64,000 bases of DNA from Treponema sp. OMZ 798 (GTDB taxonomy: Bacteria > Spirochaetota > Spirochaetia > Treponematales > Treponemataceae), in NCBI RefSeq assembly GCF_024181385.1, contig NZ_CP051305.1, positions 1,736,001-1,800,000 of the forward strand, written 5' to 3'. The translations under genes and the position numbers were made by a program. Positions 60,449-64,000 of this stretch are shown one piece after another. The notes beneath the pieces are model-generated. The model saw only the letters and a program-made list of their open reading frames with translations. It was not told where the DNA came from and did no database searches. Position 1 is the first letter of the stretch; every line of letters starts with the position of its first letter.

Positions 60449-63400
60449 TATTTTAATTCTCCGCTCGTTACGGAAAAAACATTGTCTTCTTTTTTTGTCT
60501 GCACTTTGACATCTCCTATCGGATTCCATTGCACAAAAAATGTTATAGTAGGCACAAGTTCATAATATTTTTTTACACCACCCGTACGGAGCACCGGCTT
60601 TAGCGAATAGGAGAATTTCATTAACCAATCTTTTAAATAGTGAGTTAAATCAAGGTTAAGAGATTTTAATTTAAATCCTGACTGCAATCGTGATCTTTCA
60701 TCCCAAAAATAAAAAGAAGAAAGCAGATCCTTAAAAACATTTTTTTCACCGGGGATAACAATCGGCAGATTAAGAGAGTCTTGAAAATATCTTGCTATAA
60801 CATCATTCCGGCTATATGCACTAAAACTTATATCTAAAAACTCGTGTATCTTAAACACAAGGCGGGGTGAAAACGAAAATGAAGAATCCGTTACTCTTAT
60901 CAAATTAAAGTTAAGAGATGAATTAAATGAAAATTGCAATTTAATTCTATTTTTCCAAGCATACAATTCAATAGGCTGTGATGAGTTGGAAAAATTTATA
61001 TCCAAAGATCTCGGAATAAATTCTTTATAAGGCAAGGACACCCATCCTACTCCCGAAGTCAATTTATACGGAGTATCATAACTCATTGCATAAACTGCCG
61101 ACATATATTTCCATGAAAAAGAAGCGGCATATCTGTCACTTCTCTTTCCTTCAATATTATAAACATAGGATTGACTTAGAGAAATATTATAAGGCAACGA
61201 AAAATTTAAGCCGATATTAAGCGGATCCCAAAACCATTTTTTTACATTATTTTCTTTTTCAAATAATCTTGTAGAAATATTAAGTTTACCGTAAGGAAAA
61301 GCAAAGTTTCCTGTAAAGGAATAGGCTTCCAAAAGCGGGTTTAAATTCATGGATGAGGTAATCAATTGGGTATAATTTTTTAAATTAATTCCAAAACCTG
61401 CAGATGCAATATGGGTCTTAATATATTCCTTATCCCATTTTGCCTTGATAGTTTCCCATTCAGGTTTTGCAACAGTTCCCTTAAATTTATTTTGAAGAAG
61501 AACTTCCGAAATAGACCATTCTAAAAAAGTCGGTTTAAATAATTCGTTAAAAATAAACGGACTAAATTTTACGCTGTTTGAATTATTTACGCTATAAACA
61601 TTTAATTTATAATTATTTAATTGGAGCTTATCCTGCTCTGCCTTGTCCTTATGCCATGTGTGTTTTTGATTATTACCGCTAAGTTCAATAGAATTGGATA
61701 AATTCAAAAAACCTTGATTATATGAAAGACGGCTGTCGATCTTAGCCTGTCCGTTTAATTTATAATAGGCTGAATAAAAATCATTCCAGTCAATGTCAAA
61801 AGGCTTTTTCCAATCCTTATGATTAAAAATTATATCTTGAAAGACGGAACCGTTTAGTTTATAGGTTAAATCATAACTTATTAAATTTAAAAACCGGTTT
61901 GTTTTTACACTGTCAATTTTATATACAGGAAAGAGGTCATTGGAAAAGGCCGGAGCTTCGTCTTTTTTTTCCTCATTATTATTTACTTTATCGTTCTTAT
62001 CCTTGACAGTATCTTCTTCAAAAGGGTTTTTAATGCCTGCTATGTCTTGTGTTTGCTGTCTATTCTTTCTTTGAGATAACATCGATGTTGAAAAAATAGT
62101 ACCGCCCAAGCCGGCTCTTAATTCCGGTAAAATATTTTTAGGATAGTAAAATAATCTGTCCGGAGCATACAAAGAATCGCTTCCGCTAAGGCTTTCATTT
62201 TTCTTTGATTCAAAATTAACCTTCCCTGAAAAAGACTCAAGAGACATATAACTTATCCAAGGCTTCAATACGGAAAAACTAGGATTGATCGAACCGTCAA
62301 GCTTCCATGAATAAAAATTTTCACTTGCCTGCCCTTTAGCTTCAGCCAGCTTATCTTTGTTTAAAAAATACTTAAACCAATTCATGTCTTCGCTTCTTCC
62401 CATAAAATCGCTCTTAAAAAAAGGATCCGAAATAAACGGAAACAGAATGGAAACATTGAATGGGCTCTTTGTCACGCTCATGTTAAAGTTGAAACTATAT
62501 CTGAATGGAACTATTTTACCGAAAAGGTTTGCCCTATTGACAGCTTTTTCTTTACCCGGCTCTCCATACAGGGTAAATAAAATACTGTTCCTAGGATACA
62601 AGGTATAAGAAAATCCTAAAAGACCGTGAAAATCGGCTTGTTTTATATAACCCTTTTTAGGAATAATTTTTCCGTCGATACCTGCCAAATATCCAAGACC
62701 GGAATAGGCATCTGCTATAAGCTTTAGATAGGAGCCGCCCGTATCCGATGCAGGTTCATCCAATTTTTTTAAAAACAAGCCCTCAAGTTTTTGTTTTTTT
62801 ATAGTATCGCTTTGCATAAAATTTGAAAACGAAGTAGCTTCATCGCTTTTAGGCGCAGGTTTGCGGCCCAAAATATAGGTAGTAGTTTGAACAAAGGCTC
62901 CTTCCCTGTTTTTAAAACCGAAGACCGGATGAAAAATCATCTCGTCAGCCGGATAATAAAAAAACGGAAAGTACATGATAGGCACAACACCGACCGACAA
63001 AAAACCGTTAAAAAAAGCCATTTCGTTTCCGGGTAAAATCCAAAGACGGCTTGCCCTGATAGACCACAGGGGATATTTTTCCTTGCTTGTCGTAAGCAGG
63101 GCATCCTTAAAAGCTATGGCACCGCTTTCATTTCTTCCGGCAAGACCGGTATGAATTCTAAAAGGGTCTTGATTTTTTTTTGCAGGAGCCTGCTCTATGA
63201 TGCCGTCAACAAAGACACCCTCAAGTTTTTGAATATTAAAAATGAGAGCATCCCCTCTAAAGCTTTCCCCCTCATCGGATCCTATCTTGCGACTGTAAAC
63301 AACATTACCCATTGCTGTCAAGGTTTCCCGGGTCTTATTGTGAATTATTTTATCTGCTGTGATAGTAGATACGGAATTTTCATCCGTTACCGAAATTGAA

Positions 63401-63615
63401 ACAAAGCCGGTAAAAATAATGAGCTCATCGCTTTTAGGTTTAGAACCTGTATCGGGTAATTCTGTTACAGGGGCAGAAGGCACCTTCACATACTCGGTAA
63501 GCTCTGCAGAGTTAATCGTAACCTTTATCGGCTTTTCAGGCTTTTCCTCGGATGCCAAAACATTTACCGAAAAGAGAAAAAGAATAAAGATTACCCCCTG
63601 CAAAGCTTTTTTCAT
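60448..63615 (-). CDS. LptD-like outer-membrane protein (OstA family)
   Basis: This encodes 1055 residues. Signal peptide ends VNVLA. An OstA/LptA-like jellyroll (ITADKIIHNKTRETLTAMGNVVYSR) is followed by a C-terminal beta barrel of about 750 residues (MYFPFFYYPADEMIFHPVFG then alternating aromatic strands). It is longer than E. coli LptD by about 270 residues, and in the position of T. pallidum Tp0515, beside uvrA. It should insert glycolipid or lipooligosaccharide into the outer membrane with the LptF/LptG pair at 25612-27815. T. denticola has such a lipid, T. pallidum does not make LPS, so the cargo is open. Confidence 0.86.
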   Translation of the reverse strand: MKKALQGVIFILFLFSVNVLASEEKPEKPIKVTINSAELTEYVKVPSAPVTELPDTGSKPKSDELIIFTGFVSISVTDENSVSTITADKIIHNKTRETLTAMGNVVYSRKIGSDEGESFRGDALIFNIQKLEGVFVDGIIEQAPAKKNQDPFRIHTGLAGRNESGAIAFKDALLTTSKEKYPLWSIRASRLWILPGNEMAFFNGFLSVGVVPIMYFPFFYYPADEMIFHPVFGFKNREGAFVQTTTYILGRKPAPKSDEATSFSNFMQSDTIKKQKLEGLFLKKLDEPASDTGGSYLKLIADAYSGLGYLAGIDGKIIPKKGYIKQADFHGLLGFSYTLYPRNSILFTLYGEPGKEKAVNRANLFGKIVPFRYSFNFNMSVTKSPFNVSILFPFISDPFFKSDFMGRSEDMNWFKYFLNKDKLAEAKGQASENFYSWKLDGSINPSFSVLKPWISYMSLESFSGKVNFESKKNESLSGSDSLYAPDRLFYYPKNILPELRAGLGGTIFSTSMLSQRKNRQQTQDIAGIKNPFEEDTVKDKNDKVNNNEEKKDEAPAFSNDLFPVYKIDSVKTNRFLNLISYDLTYKLNGSVFQDIIFNHKDWKKPFDIDWNDFYSAYYKLNGQAKIDSRLSYNQGFLNLSNSIELSGNNQKHTWHKDKAEQDKLQLNNYKLNVYSVNNSNSVKFSPFIFNELFKPTFLEWSISEVLLQNKFKGTVAKPEWETIKAKWDKEYIKTHIASAGFGINLKNYTQLITSSMNLNPLLEAYSFTGNFAFPYGKLNISTRLFEKENNVKKWFWDPLNIGLNFSLPYNISLSQSYVYNIEGKRSDRYAASFSWKYMSAVYAMSYDTPYKLTSGVGWVSLPYKEFIPRSLDINFSNSSQPIELYAWKNRIKLQFSFNSSLNFNLIRVTDSSFSFSPRLVFKIHEFLDISFSAYSRNDVIARYFQDSLNLPIVIPGEKNVFKDLLSSFYFWDERSRLQSGFKLKSLNLDLTHYLKDWLMKFSYSLKPVLRTGGVKKYYELVPTITFFVQWNPIGDVKVQTKKEDNVFSVTSGELK

Positions 63616-63624
63616 TATTCCGTC

Positions 63625-64000
63625 TTACCTGACTCTTTCAAGCATTTCTTTTATGTAATATCCCGTATAGGATTTTTTTATCTTTGCAACTTCTTCAGGA
63701 GTTCCCTCGGCTATGATTTGCCCTCCGTTGGTTCCGCCTTCGGGACCGAGGTCGATAATCTTATCGGCTTGCAGGATAACGTCAAGGTTGTGCTCGATCA
63801 TAACGACGGTGTTTCCCTGATCAATCAGGCGGTGGATAACCTGCATGAGCTGCTTAACGTCTGCAAAATGTAAGCCCGTTGTCGGCTCGTCCAAGATATA
63901 GAGGGTCTTGCCCGTAGAGCGCTTGGCAAGCTCGTTTGCAAGTTTTACACGCTGGGCTTCTCCTCCTGAAAGGGTAAGCGCCGATTGGCCAAGCTTTATA
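63625..64000 (-). CDS. uvrA: Excinuclease ABC subunit A, C-terminal part (5' end outside the window)
   Basis: The last 124 codons of UvrA are present. [19 protein letters not shown] is the second signature motif, [19 protein letters not shown] is Walker B, and VIEHNLDVI and [21 protein letters not shown] close the domain. It recognises damaged DNA in nucleotide excision repair. The frame is open at base 64000. The stop lies nine bases before the lptD start. Confidence 0.96.
   Translation of the reverse strand, partial: IKLGQSALTLSGGEAQRVKLANELAKRSTGKTLYILDEPTTGLHFADVKQLMQVIHRLIDQGNTVVMIEHNLDVILQADKIIDLGPEGGTNGGQIIAEGTPEEVAKIKKSYTGYYIKEMLERVR

Noticed and set aside
1..64000. tRNA, rRNA, CRISPR array, prophage or reverse transcriptase
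   Set aside because: No intergenic stretch folds as a tRNA by eye, there are no spaced direct repeats, and no protein in the window has reverse transcriptase or phage structural motifs. A covariance-model search could still find a small RNA.

Overview
This 64 kb window is chromosomal DNA of low to moderate GC from a spirochaete, most likely an oral Treponema close to T. denticola. Four things point there. The TatT-TatP-TatQ/M TRAP transporter block is laid out as in T. pallidum Tp0956-0958. The LptD-like gene sits beside uvrA. EF-G is of the spirochaete/mitochondrial type. There are also a C-type-lectin/formylglycine-fold lipoprotein that looks like a diversity-generating-retroelement (DGR) target, PatB/cystalysin-family enzymes, and several PD-(D/E)XK 'Rpn'-type proteins. 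The species call is inference from gene content. I saw no rRNA, tRNA, CRISPR array, insertion sequence, prophage or reverse transcriptase.

Layout. 1-6.1 kb is accessory: the end of an ABC exporter, an Rpn-family protein, a TvpA-like lipoprotein followed by a cluster of perfect hairpins and preceded by a G12 tract, and an AAA-ATPase/PD-(D/E)XK protein. 6.2-11.2 kb holds a MATE exporter and a heterodimeric ABC exporter. 11.2-20.7 kb has a chemoreceptor, a PatB C-S lyase/NhaC antiporter operon with a sigma-54 promoter and phased upstream repeats next to its probable activator, a TPR lipoprotein and a rubredoxin. 20.8-25.5 kb is a rearranged str region (rpsL-rpsG, then fusA from its own promoter). 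25.6-31.7 kb is the conserved ribF-rpsO-pnp-dut-lptF/lptG block. 31.8-39.6 kb includes an epimerase/zinc-ribbon fusion, CorA, CCA transferase, a second Rpn protein, Hsp20 with a sigma-54 promoter, and rpmF-acpP-rnc.

39.8-46.6 kb is a split methylaspartate (glutamate fermentation) region. glmL and glmS point left. A transporter-racemase-PLP lyase-methylaspartate ammonia-lyase operon points right, with a long leader carrying a C9 tract in between. 46.6-50.8 kb is the Tat TRAP transporter operon. 50.8-64 kb holds xseA, a Lon-like protease, a hemerythrin, small hypothetical genes, tex, lptD and the 3' end of uvrA.

The most interesting signals are (1) the putative DGR target with a hairpin directly at its stop codon, (2) the homopolymer tracts upstream of surface or transport genes, (3) the sigma-54 patB-nhaC switch, (4) the methylaspartate operon without glmE and with an active-site substitution, and (5) a recurring promoter geometry that predicts leaderless or nearly leaderless mRNAs for several genes.
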